In this document: positions 36,349 through 47,431 of the stretch, piece by piece
Layout: every line of letters starts with the position of its first letter
How positions within the stretch are numbered: the first letter of the stretch is position 1
Source of the DNA: Trichobilharzia szidati
Lineage: Eukaryota; Platyhelminthes; Trematoda; Strigeidida; Schistosomatidae
DNA length: 64,000 nucleotides
Direction of reading: 5' to 3'
Assembly (NCBI GenBank): GCA_944472155.2
Contig: OX235279.1
Coordinates: forward strand, 148,760,199 to 148,824,198
Translations under genes and position numbers: made by a program
Notes under the pieces: generated by a model
What the model saw: only the letters and a program-made list of their open reading frames with translations
The model's database searches: none
What the model was told of the DNA's origin: nothing

Positions 36349-38934
36349 ACATATATTCATCTGTGCACTGTGTTTTTCTTTAGGATCACTAACATGAATA
36401 GGTGGAAATCACCAGAGTTAAACAGCAAGTAATCTGCAAAACTAACAACTATTTTAATTTTTGATGCTTAGCTAACTAACTGTGTAACTGTGAATCTGCT
36501 CAGACCAGAAAGTCACTTGAACTATTCGAATTCTGACAAAACACTTAGAGGACTGGATTAAGCAGAATCAGGTTTGGTATATAAGAAATACATAAGCTGA
36601 AGTTAAGCGGTAACAGCAGCACAGTTAACAGGTAATTGTAAATTAACGATATGCAGTAGATTATTAGTAATAACTTTTAGAGAGGTGAAATATATATTCG
36701 TTTTTAATTAGTTACTCATCAGTGGTATTATACTGATATGGTGGTGGTGTTAATCAATGAGAATGATCGGTTTGGGGTATAGCAAGGATTGAAATGATTA
36801 AGGGATTCAAAACCAGTTAATTTGTAGAGGTTGGCAATCAGTTATCAATAGTTAGCGAAATAAGGATAAGAAAAGTAGATGAATGTATTACGCAAGAAGG
36901 TTAAGACACAAATAAGTTAACTGACTTAGTTAGGGTAGTCATCAATAATAGAATAACGATGTCAAATGATAGTTACAAGAGTAGGAGAAAATAATTTGTA
37001 AGACTTTATACATATTATGTGAATGGCCATGGTAAGGGAAAGGGTTGTGCGAGTTTTTTTGATTTCATAGATTTTGCTTGTTCAAATGAATTTCGATTGC
37101 CGCTGCTGTATGTAAAAGTCGCACTCGTAGAGCATGCAAAAGGTTGGGTGAAATACGATAAGTAACTTTAATTGCTCTGTTAATGTCAGCCTGGTGTCCT
37201 TTATCAACGAGATGAGATAGTGTTGAGTTACGTAACGCTAGTGTTTGGAAATTCGGCTATGAAATCGCCTAATCACACACGCAATATAGACTGATAATTA
37301 AAAAAACCATTCCCAGTATTTTTTGGACGTATACCTCTTCTGCTTTCTTTTCAGTTCACGAATATTACCCATCCAGACATGATTGAAAACAAAACACGAG
37401 GCTCATCGAAGAGGCTGTTTTCAGTGAATCCATTTTTTTAGCTCTACAGTCTCATTTATATACAATTTTTTTACGAAAGAGGGTAGTAACAAAAGTTATA
37501 AGTTTTCATTAATCTTGGTTGTTAATATCAGTCGATGCATAAGAGGAGTTGAATACATGTGACAGAGCTGCATAATAAGAAGGAGAATTTAATGAATGAT
37601 TTGTAATCAGGGTGTACATAGAAACGGAGGAGAATATGGAATTATGCAATAGCCCTCTCTCTGAATGGCTAGAGCTTCAGCAATGCAAAGGAGACGAAAG
37701 TGTATTGCCTTTGGCAGACAGTTCTTCACACCCTTTTTTTAGACAGGATACGCAATGAACGACCAATATACCTGGCTACACAAAAACAGAGAAAAAGAAC
37801 AGGTCTGAAAAAGCCTTAAGGACAAGATCTCGCATCAGTTCACCTAATCTTGTGCGACAATCGAACACCTTGTCAACATTAGTCATTCTATCTCAGCAAA
37901 CACTTCCTATAAAATAATCTACAATTCGAAGAACTGTCTGCCAAAGGCAATAAATTGTAAAATAGCAGCTGAAGTTCTATGTTCCAAAAGGCACTTAGGG
38001 GAAGTACATTTTAAATTTTGATGTCATTTTCTTCACTGATGTTTAAAGGTAATCAACCTCCATTTTATCTCCTCTAGGACTGAGTTGGATACGCTGATTT
38101 GTTGCTAGGGTGCAACCCCTACTGTGCTGCCTAGTCTTCAGTGTTGATCAAGTCCTACGAGTGCAAGTATGCAATGTTGTTATCAACTGAAACCGGTCGA
38201 AATGCAGTGGAAAACACAGAAGTATAAAAAGAATTTTTTTATTCATTTCTGAGAGTATTCATTAATCCGTTGGTGTTATTTTACTAGAGATTCAGTTTAC
38301 AACTTTCCGACTTTTAAATGAGCCTACTTCCACTTATTATGTAGGTCAAACTTCAATGCCTGTTAAAAATTTCTTTTTCTTCTAGAAGTCAACTTAAAAT
38401 TAAGATTTCTATGCACGTGAAATACATAAATTTTGCCAATCTTGTCACCTAATATTTTAAATATTTCAAGTTAATTATATGGAACGTTGACTTGTCCTCC
38501 GAGTTCTTTGATCAGTCACAATACAAACAAGTTCATACATATACACCTAAACATATCTATACATATCAATTATCAGTTTTTAATTCAAATCCACCAAAAA
38601 CAAATTGCTTAGGAGACTAAGGTAAAAAGTTCAGTTCAAATAAAATATATAACTCATGCTTAAAATCTTGATCAGTTTTAATGATATATCTTACAGATAT
38701 AATAGCGTCATACTATCTGGTATTTATCTTATTGAAACACTAGAAGTAATTTTTTTGAAAGTGAAATATTCATCTAAAGATACTGCTGGTAAATAATTAG
38801 TAAATTCTCAATTTATAAGAATGAAATTACTCTCATTCCTGGTAATAATGTCCTAAAATGCTGTAATAATGCATAATTTCTTAGTGTATCTTTCTGGTAG
38901 GAAAATACGACTAGGGTTATAAAAATCTTTATTA
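36349..38934. other. Unassigned DNA with a possible Penelope-like C-terminus
   Basis: Apart from the segment at 37045-37250, no ORF or repeat can be assigned. The sequence is AT-rich with many poly-T and poly-A runs. Confidence 0.35.
37045..37250 (-). pseudogene. Possible Penelope-like element C-terminal fragment
   Basis: The minus strand encodes STLSHLVDKGHQADINRAIK followed by VTYRISPNLLHALRVR and AIEIHLNKQN. A frameshift precedes a KKTRTTLSLTM end. The pattern (xHL.xxGHQxD..., then LxxxEAlxI) is like the region that follows the GIY-YIG core in Penelope-like elements. I do not see the GIY-YIG core itself. It lies upstream (in minus orientation) of the RT remnant at 34 kb, so it would be a separate or tandem copy. 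Confidence 0.4.
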
Positions 38935-39610
38935 TTCCTTTGGGTTCCGTGTGGAATATACGGCTTCAACACCACATCTCCATTTCATTCTGAAGTCCAT
39001 TTTTTAACCTGGCTCCACGACTGCCCATAAGCTTTCACCTCATCCTAACACGATATCTTCCATGTCACCCTAGTACCCACATCCAACTCGCTGTTTGGCG
39101 CGTGATGTCACTCAACGGGTCTCCTCAGAGGGTCTCCAACACATCTCCATTTTTTTCCGGCATATCTGTCAGGCAATAAGTCTTTGGTTGGTTGTTAGAG
39201 TTCCTCGTTGCTTATCCTTTCTGTCTAGCCATGTGATTTTCAACACAAAGTGACGACAGCTATTGCTAGAAGTCAGTAGACTGTTGAAAACGCTTTTGTT
39301 GGCTGTTGTGTCTAGTGTCAGAAGCATACAGAAGTGCTGAAAATTCAAGTCCTGTTCTTTATGCTGAATGCAGGAAAATTCAACTTTCTGATTCTGGCTT
39401 TTACATCATTACCCGTGCAGCTTGTAACTGGAACGATGTTGTCCACATAGCCGGAAGAAGTAATTTACTTCAAATTTCTCCTGATCATGATGACTGATGC
39501 TTGTTGTTGGTTATATATATCCTCATCATCTCTGTCTTGTTTACATTCACCTGAAGTCGTGTCTTTATTGCTTCTTCTGTCAACTTGTTGGTTTCGGTTA
39601 TATCAAATAT
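38935..39610 (-). mobile_element. Old 5'-truncated RTE fragment
   Basis: Aligns with about 40860-41640 of the full RTE element in the same orientation, beginning with the 3' end (complement of GAAGCCGTATATTCCACACGG) and ending in the part just after the catalytic box. It has many substitutions and stops, and is clearly older than the 17.3-kb and 40.9-kb copies. Confidence 0.75.
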
Positions 39611-39898
39611 ATTAAAATGAAGTATCGAATAACTAACTCAACGAACTTTTGAATCTTCTTTGGATGTTTAAGTTGTTTAAAGCTTTGTTTAAGTGAACTC
39701 ACGTCCAAGTAGGACTAGACACTGTGATAGTATTTTCGTTGTACTGGTACAGACGGCTACTCAAAAACTTGCAAGCTCAATTATACTAGTCAGATAAGTT
39801 TTCGAAAAACCTTCCCCAAAATAATCTCCTGCTTTAACTCATTCAAATATACTGCTCTTTTGAACACGTTGCAAAAATCATTGTCTTTTTGGTCACAG

Positions 39899-40045
39899 GA
39901 TTTCATCATGAACCATTGGAGAACCTGCAGGGAGTACTGGGCAGCCGTTTCGTCCTAATTTGAGACTCTTCATCAGTACGCACCCACCGGGGTTCGATCC
40001 CAGGACTTTCTGGTTACAGGGCGAGCTCGCAAACCATTGGGCGTT
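39899..40045 (-). mobile_element. Half of a tRNA-like/hammerhead-like repeat
   Basis: Reads TTTCATCATGAACCATTGG, then CGTTTCGTCCTAATTTGAGA and GGGGTTCGATCCCAGGAC. It is one antisense end of the fold-back family (core CTGATGA intact on the minus strand) through its box B region. The opposite end is absent. Confidence 0.75.
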
Positions 40046-40843
40046 TTGATTTGCGTTTCGTTATCAATACTTACAGTTTAGCTTACCTACCGGTTAAGAG
40101 GGTACCACAGCACACCGGAGGGAATAAGGCTAGTCAAATGTTACCAACTAATGACACATCTAGACTCTTACACTTTGCTTACTATGAGCACTGGACATTT
40201 TGTTATTATGCGTTTAGATAAAGTTTGAAAAGATGAACCCTTTGAAAACCAGACAAAAAATAAGGCAAAAGTGTTTATCAAACCATGTTTCAGCAAAATG
40301 AAATAATACTTCAAGCCACTGAATCAATTTCATCTTAAAATGACTATCTGCATGAGTCAGAAAGCCTTTCAGCTTTGAGTAGTCAAAGGTAGATCCGTTA
40401 ATAAATGTACATATTATTTTGTTACATTTTATTTTACTAGTGAATGGTAAGAATGAGTCGATATTAGACTCTAAATCCAGATCTTATTATCTTTACATTC
40501 ATAACTAGGCCGTATTCATAAATGATGTATTAAATGAATTGTTAGTTGTATGTTGGCCTTCCTATAGACAACTACACACTTTTATCCAGCATTTGTATAA
40601 GCCCATAAGTATATACAATCTTAGTCCATCCTACATGTTCTAAAAACACCTGCTGGAGTGTGTATGTGATAAAATTGTAATTTCAGTAAAAATGACTGAA
40701 ACATTAATAACTGACCAGTATTCCTGATTCTTTGTTAACTTGACTGGGAGATGAATAATGATGATGATATTGATGGTGGGTGAAATGAAAACCTTGGTTT
40801 TCGGTCAGTACGCGAACTAGTAGGCTTCTAAGCTGCTACTTCA
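40046..40843. other. Unassigned DNA
   Basis: No ORF, repeat or RNA gene recognised. It ends at the left target duplication of the RTE element. Confidence 0.45.
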
Positions 40844-40854
40844 GAGATCTATCA

Positions 40855-43800
40855 TTATTGTATTATTATTGTTCCCTTGGGTTCCTAGTGGAACATAGGG
40901 CTTCAACTGCACGTCTCCACTTGCTTCTGTCTTCTGCTGTTCTTTTCACTTGCGTCCATGTTAATCCATACTGTTTCATCTCCTCCTCACACGATCTCCT
41001 CCATGTCACCCTTGGACGTCCCACTCGCCGCTTCCCTTTCGGGTTCCACTCGAGGGCTTGACGCGCGATGTCACTCAACGGCCTCCTCAGCGAGTGTCCA
41101 ATCCATCTCCACTTCCTCCTGCATATTTGTTGGGCGATTGGTTCCTGTTTCGTTTGTTCCCATAGCTTCTTGTTTGTGATTCTTTCTGGCCATCTAATCT
41201 TCAGTATGGAGCGAAGACAGTTGTTGATAAAGGTCTGCAACAGGCTGTTGGAAATATTCTTGGTGACCCGCCAAGTTTCTGATCCGTAAAGCAAAACTGA
41301 CTTGACGTTTGTATTGAAAATCCGAATTTTGTTGTTGATGCAGGCTGAGTGACGAAGATTTCCAGATTGGTTTCAGGTTGATGAATGTGTTTCTCGCCTT
41401 CCCGATTCTCGATTTGACATCCTCGTCCGTTCCTCCTGTGGTTGAGACAATGCTCCCCAGATAAGTGAATGAAGTAACCTCTTTCAAATCCCTCCCGTTG
41501 ATGGTGATTGGCACTGGATGTTGCTGCTGTTGTTGGTTGGTTATTTTCATAACCTCCGTCTTGTCTATGTTCACCTGGAGTCCTGTCTTTGCTGCTTCTT
41601 CCACCAGTTTGTCGGTTTTCACTTGTAAGTCTTCGATTTTGTGTGACATCAAACATAAATCATCCACGCGCGAAATCCAGGTCTTCTAGGTTCTTCACGT
41701 CGGTCCAGGATATCCCTGTCTTCTCGTTTCCCACTGTCTGACGCATAATCCAGTCCACCACAATTAGGAATATCATTGGTGATAATAAGCACCCTTGTCT
41801 GACTCCTGTGTTTACTCCAAACGCTTCGCTGAGTTTTCCGTTGTGGATGACTTGACATGTGCCGTTGTCGTACAGTTGTTGAATAAGGTTGATGAATATT
41901 TGCGGTACGCCGTAGTACTCGAGTAGTTTCCAAATTACTTCGCGGTCAACGCTGTCGAAGGCCTTCTCAAAGTCTATGAAGTTGAGGTAGAGATTTGATT
42001 GCCATTCCATGCTTTGTTCGATGATAATGCGTAGAGTTGCAATTTGGTCAGAACATGATTTGCCTTTCCTGAATCCAGCTTGTTCTGGTCGGAGTTCTGT
42101 ATCCAGTGAGTCGTTTATTCTCTCCAGGATGATGCGACTCAGGATTTTACTTGGCGTCGACAGGAGCATGATTCCTCGCCGGTTCTTGCAGAGTCTTAAG
42201 TCGCCCTTCTTTGGTAGTTTCACCCGGTAGCCTTTCCTCCAGTCAGTAGGCACCTTTCCCTCTTTCCAGATCTTTTGCAATAATGGAGTCAGCATATATG
42301 CTGTCGTTTCTGGGTCCGCTTTCAGTGCTTCCGGGGGTATTCCATCTGGTCCAGCTGCTTTTCCACCTTTCAGAAGCTTGATTGCATTCATGACTTCAGT
42401 TTTCGTTGGAGGATTGGTGTCAACTTGCAGTTGTGTACGTGCTGTTGTTGGTATTACTGGACGGGTTGTAGGTGGTGATCGGTTCAAGAGTCCTTTGAAG
42501 TGGTCCGCCCATTGTTTAATCTGCCTTTTTTCCTTGGTAACTGGGTTCCCTTGGTTGTCTTTTATAGGTCTCAATTGTGTTGATCTCTTCCCGGATAGAG
42601 ACTTGGTTATCTGATATAGTGTCCTCAGGTCCCTTTTGCCTGCTGCCTTCTCAGCTTCACTAGCCAGGTTGTCATAGAATTGTCTTTTGTCCTTCCTGGC
42701 ACTCTTCTTCACTTCTTTGTCCAGTGCTGTGTAAGTTGAGTTCAGCGTCTCTTTCTCTTGTCCATCTTTGCATTGAATCATTTTCTCTTTCACCATTCTC
42801 CTCTCCTCTATTAGCTTCCAAGTGTCTGTTGAGAGCCATTCCTTGTCTTGTTTCTTCTTTCTTCCTAAAACCGTTGAGCACGTTTCGTTGAAAATTACCT
42901 TCAGAGAGTTCCAATGGTCTTCCACGGATGATTCCTCAGTGGTGCCACGTAGTGTTTCCTGCTTTGCTCTGACAGTTGCAGTGAAAATGTCCTGTGTGAT
43001 TGTGTCCTTCAGTTTTTGAGTGTTGAACTTGCATCGTGGCCTATCCCCAGGTATCCTCGAGGCTTTCAGCTTCACCTTGAAAGTCCCTTGTACCAGATAG
43101 TGGTCTGAACCCACATCTGCTCCTCTCCTCGATCTTGTGTCCAGTAGGCTCCGTCTCCACTTCCTTGAGATTGAAATGAAGTCTATCTGGTTTTTGGTGT
43201 GTCCATCTGGTGAAATCCATGTTGCCTTGTGTATATCCCTGTGTTTGAACACACTGCCACCAATCACCAAACCATTGAAGGCGCAGAGGTCTGAGAAGAG
43301 TTCACCATTTTCGTTCATTTCACCGAGGGCCTCACGACCCATGGTGAGTTCTCTTCCTGTATTGTCTCCTCCCAGTTTCGCATTCATGTCGCCCATCAGG
43401 ATTTTGATATCGCTCTTTGGGACGTTGTCCATTACTGTTTGTAGTTGACTGTAGAAATCCTCCTTCTTTTCATGTTCTGAGGCGTTTGTAGGCGCGTAGC
43501 ACTGAATGATTGTCACCTTCTTTCCTTTTGAGTTGAACCTGGCTGTCATTATCCTGGGGGAGATTGGTTCCCACTGCATGAGAGCTTTAGCCGCTGTTGG
43601 TGACATCATGATGGATACTCCCTCGGTGTGCTCGTGATTGTCCTCTGGGTGACCGGAGTAGATTATTGTCTCTCCAGTTGATAGTTGGCTCCTTCCACAT
43701 CCGTTCCATCTGCTCTCGCAGATTCCCAACACTTCTATTCTATATCTCCTCATTTCTGCGGCTACCTGAGCAGCCTTCCCAGCTTCGTACATTGTACGAA

Positions 43801-44092
43801 CATTCCACGTCCCCATCCTTATTTTCGCTTTCATCGAAAGAAGGCACATCGGCTGACTGGCTTCCCGAAGGCTTTCACCAGCCCGCGTCATTTCACTTCC
43901 TCGATTCCAGCGAAAAATAAGGTCACTATTTGTAATTTTAGAATTTTGAATATATTTGTGCGTTGAAGTTTTAGTAGCAATTTGGTTAAGTTTTGGGGGT
44001 GGAGTTGCTAGCACCACGCCCCAACCCTCCCTCTTTATCCGGGCTTGGGACCGGCTAGAATACTAGTGACCTAGTAATCTAGGCGAGGTTCG
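40855..44092 (-). mobile_element. Full-length RTE-clade LINE with 11-bp target duplication
   Basis: The direct repeat GAGATCTATCA at 40844-40854 and 44093-44103 is perfect and bounds the element on both sides, so both its 5' end (44092) and its 3' end (40855) are fixed at 3238 bp. The minus strand begins CCGAACCTCGCCTAG, has a 5' UTR of about 75 nt before the first ATG, a single long endonuclease/RT frame, a very short 3' UTR and an ATT-rich tail. Short untranslated ends and simple-repeat tails are typical of RTE elements such as schistosome SR2. The coding frame is broken (see the ORF entry), so this copy is not autonomous. Confidence 0.92.
40866..44017 (-). pseudogene. RTE endonuclease/reverse transcriptase, frameshifted
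   Basis: From ATG at 44017 a 785-codon frame carries an apurinic-type endonuclease (MGTWNVRTMYEAGK, ICESRWNG with the Glu, MGDMNAKLGG with the Asp, GSDHYLV with the Asp-His) and reverse transcriptase blocks (KAAGPDGIPPEALK, FRKGKSCSDQI, FIDFEKAFDSVDR, GVRQGCLLSP). It ends abruptly near 41660: four extra bases at about 41668-41676 turn the expected FADD into FARG-stop. The RT then continues in another frame (SHKIEDLQVKTDKLV, ITINGRDLKEVTSFTYLGS). A second indel near 41335 moves the final C-terminal part (LYGSETWRVTKN, RRKWRWIGHSLRR) to a third frame ending at 40866. Databases often mislabel such ORFs as a craniofacial development protein. Confidence 0.9.
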
Positions 44093-44255
44093 GAGATCTA
44101 TCAGCTGAGACCCAAATACTACTAACAAAGTCGTAATTTCACTGAAATCTTACTGAAAATCTTAGTGAAAGGTGATAAAATACTATAAAATCGTCAGTTT
44201 TTTTTAGACTGATTTACGTTCTCAAAAATTAAACAACTATCTTAATAAATTGCGA

Positions 44256-44862
44256 ATTGCATGGAGGGTTTCATCATGAGCTGACATCAGTTAGAGAACC
44301 ACTGGAAAACCAGCTGGGAGTACTGGACAGCTGTTTCGTCCTAGTTTGGGACTCTTCAGCAGTACGCGCCCAACGGGATTCGAACCCAGGACCTTCTGGT
44401 TACGAGGCGAGCTCGTAGACCATTGAGCCACTGGGACCCGATCCAATGGTCCTTGAATTCTAACTTCTGCCAATTCACGACATAGCGCGACCATTTCGCA
44501 ATGTCTTCACTAGTGACTGGCCCTATTCAGGCAGTTAACCTGGGGTTCTAGTGGGAAGCCGTGACCAGTAGGGTACAGCAGGTCGAAGATGAGGACAGTT
44601 ACTCACGAAGAAGACATTGCGAAATGGTCGCGCTATGTCGTGAATTGGCAGAAGTTAGAATTCAAGGACCATTGGATCGGGTCCCAGTGGCTCAATGGTC
44701 TACGAGCTCGCCTCGTAACCAGAAGGTCCTGGGTTCGAATCCCGTTGGGCGCGTACTGCTGAAGAGTCCCAAACTAGGACGAAACAGCTGTCCAGTACTC
44801 CCAGCTGGTTTTCCAGTGGTTCTCTAACTGATGTCAGCTCATGATGAAACCCTCCATGCAAT
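44256..44862. mobile_element. Fold-back element with perfect 253-bp arms, tRNA-like and hammerhead-like
   Basis: 44256-44508 is the exact reverse complement of 44610-44862, with a 101-bp loop. Each arm, read inward to outward, has a tRNA-like region with a perfect A box (TGGCTCAATGG) and a perfect B box (GGTTCGAATCC). Next come CTGCTGA and AGAGTCCCAAACTAGGAC, then GAAAC, AGCT, GTC and CAGTACTCCCAG, ending in TGATGTCAGCTCATGATGAA. The order CTGATGA / GTCC-GGAC stem / GAAA / GTC recalls the hammerhead ribozyme in schistosome Sm-alpha repeats. Here the core A is C in both arms and 3 nt intervene before the GTCC stem, so self-cleavage is doubtful. Related copies: 20.7, 33.2, 39.9, 57.1 and 61.4 kb. 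Confidence 0.85.
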
Positions 44863-47052
44863 CAAACCAAATCCCTACAAAACCAATACTTGCAAATTGC
44901 GAATTCACAAGATTAGTAGAGAAGTTGTTAAAGCTAATAATGAAATTCAAGAAAAGATTGAAACACTGATGAATATTTCTGTTCAACTTATTGCTTTGAA
45001 TAGAATAACAATTGGATTCGTCCAATCAGCTTTTTTTGTACACATTTTTAATTATTGACCTTAATCTTAATTTTGTATAAAAAGGCAGCTGTATCAGGTA
45101 GTTTAGCGTTTACACTGCCTCAAATACAACATTATGCGATTTCAATAAAATCTAATTTCTTCGTTATTGGAGTCTTAGAAATTATCTCTCACTGTCATCT
45201 TTCTATTCGTGTATAAACGGTGGTATAGGAGAGAGGAATCAGTGTAACTAGAAAATGTGAATAATGCATTCTAAATTAGCATTAACTTCCCTCTAATCAG
45301 CTAGCCACCTACGCATGGAAATTGAATGTGTACATAGGTTACACTTTCTCTTCCACACAAGCAGACATCAACACACATATACACACACACACTTTATTTT
45401 CATTCTTCTCCATCATCTCCACCCTTTAATGAATGTGGAAGAAACATAGATCAGCCTATAAGAGATAAGGGGAGAGAAATGCAAATGTAAACCAATTAAC
45501 CAATCAACAAATTGAAGAGGATGAATTCTCAATTGGATTTACGAATAGAAAATCATCTTTGAAGAAGTAAGCGTGATAATTGTATTATCCTATATCCAAG
45601 GGGAAATTTTGCCTATTAACATTCAGTATAACTGTATTTCCTAAACAGTGGCATACAGTAACTATTCAGAATGAAGGCAGTGGAATGAAGGAGTATTACT
45701 ATTATTATTTTTTCTTTCTTTTTATAGACCAGTTCAATTCAGTGTAGCCCAATTTTCGCCATATTTATTTTGCAAATAATGATGAAACTACAAAACAAAC
45801 TGAAAGATAGGTAAGTATTAAAAAAAAAAGGGATATAAATATATTTCGCTTATCCTTCTTATTCTCTTCGAAAATTCTTATGAGGAATATACACGCATGT
45901 ATCGCTTTGCATTGAAGACTGTCTTTTGATTTGTTCACTGAATGTCTATCCATCGATCGATTTCACCCACTTTTCAGAAGATCAACAGAACAAGCAGAAG
46001 AAGAAGAAGACGAACAATAAGAAGAAGAGGGAGAACGAAAAGTTGGAGAGTCGATTTTTGATGCTTCTGAAGCCTTCTTTGATTTCATTAATTTTTTAAA
46101 AATACATATATAAACTGAAGAGTACTGCACGGGTAAGTCAAAGATACATATATATACATATTATACATTTATTTTAATGGCTTAAGTTGTTATCATACCT
46201 CTGTGATGTTCTGACATATTCTTAATTGTCAGAATAATCATCCCATAAAAGGATAATAACTACGAAACATTGAAGTGCTAACTTTGTCGAATCGTCTGGT
46301 CTATTAACATTTGGATAACTAACACTAAAAGTAAATCAGTAAGTATAGTGAACACTATTATCTCATGAATTATGGAAATGACTTAGACTTTATTGCATTA
46401 CAAAGATAATAAGGATCTGACGGTATCCAGCATGAAGCTAGGCTGTTCTATCCACTCATATTGCCATTTGTGACTGAATGATCTGAGGATATGCTGAATC
46501 CTCACTGTAATTCAGATAAGCAATTCAAAAAGAGGACGTTAGAAAAAAAATAGTTATAAACATTCAAAGCAAGCGAAAAATTTAAACAGTGGTGTCATTT
46601 TTTAAATTTATTAAATATTTATATTAGGACATAAAAGAGAGATTAAGAAATTCCTGAGAAGATACCTTTAAAGGTATATCATTCTCAATTGTTATACAAT
46701 TACAATTCACGTGACTTCCCCTTCTACATAGCAGTATGGTTACGAGGATTTTGCGGCTGGACAAAGTCAGAAGTAAACATGGATTATATCTTTTGAACAT
46801 GAGTGAAGTCTGTTAACGATCTTTTAGTTTTCTTTCTAATACTACATTTAATAAGAATCTTCAGAAACGTGACTGAGGAAGCTATTTAAGAATCACCTAC
46901 AGATGAATAGAACTAGATGGTCATTTTCCAAGACATAACTGGATTACATAATTCAAGCCTGATTTAGATTCACATATCGATTTCAGCATTAGGAAGATGT
47001 AATCACAATTGTATGCACTTAAATTTTTATACTAATCGGATTATAATGAGTG

Positions 47053-47093
<41 letters not shown>

Positions 47094-47431
47094 GTATGGT
47101 ATTGCATTTTTTGACTTTTGAAGTTATTGACGATGTTTAAGATACGTATCTACCAGTCCAATTTAAAATTGTATCCAAAAAGAAATGACCAATGTTTTGT
47201 AAAGTGCCAGAACTTAGAATAATTTATTGACAATAAAATATAAGTCATCTGTGTACAAATTGTGTTTCCTACGTTGGGCTGTGAAAAATGAGACAACAGT
47301 CTATCTCAGATGCATAAATGAATTCAGGAAATAATTTCAGTGTGCCTTCCAGTTGAACTGATCAAATTGCTTAATTGACTTATTTCATTTAATTATTATT
47401 ACTTCATCCTGAGTAACATGCTATCCTTCAC
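44863..47431. other. Unassigned DNA with simple repeats
   Basis: Includes a short (CA)n run near 45378-45393, a purine-rich AAG/AGA stretch at 45995-46035 and a (TA)n tract at 47052-47089. ORFs are under 76 codons and unassigned. Confidence 0.45.
47052..47089 (+). repeat. (TA)n microsatellite
   Basis: An almost uninterrupted TA tract of about 38 bp, likely to be length-polymorphic. Confidence 0.9.

Noticed and set aside
43666..43966. Plus-strand ORFs across 40.9-44 kb
   Set aside because: They are antisense shadows of the RTE coding frame on the minus strand.
41660..44017. Host gene annotation such as craniofacial development protein
   Set aside because: The frame is an RTE endonuclease/reverse transcriptase within exact target duplications; similarity to that name is a database artefact.
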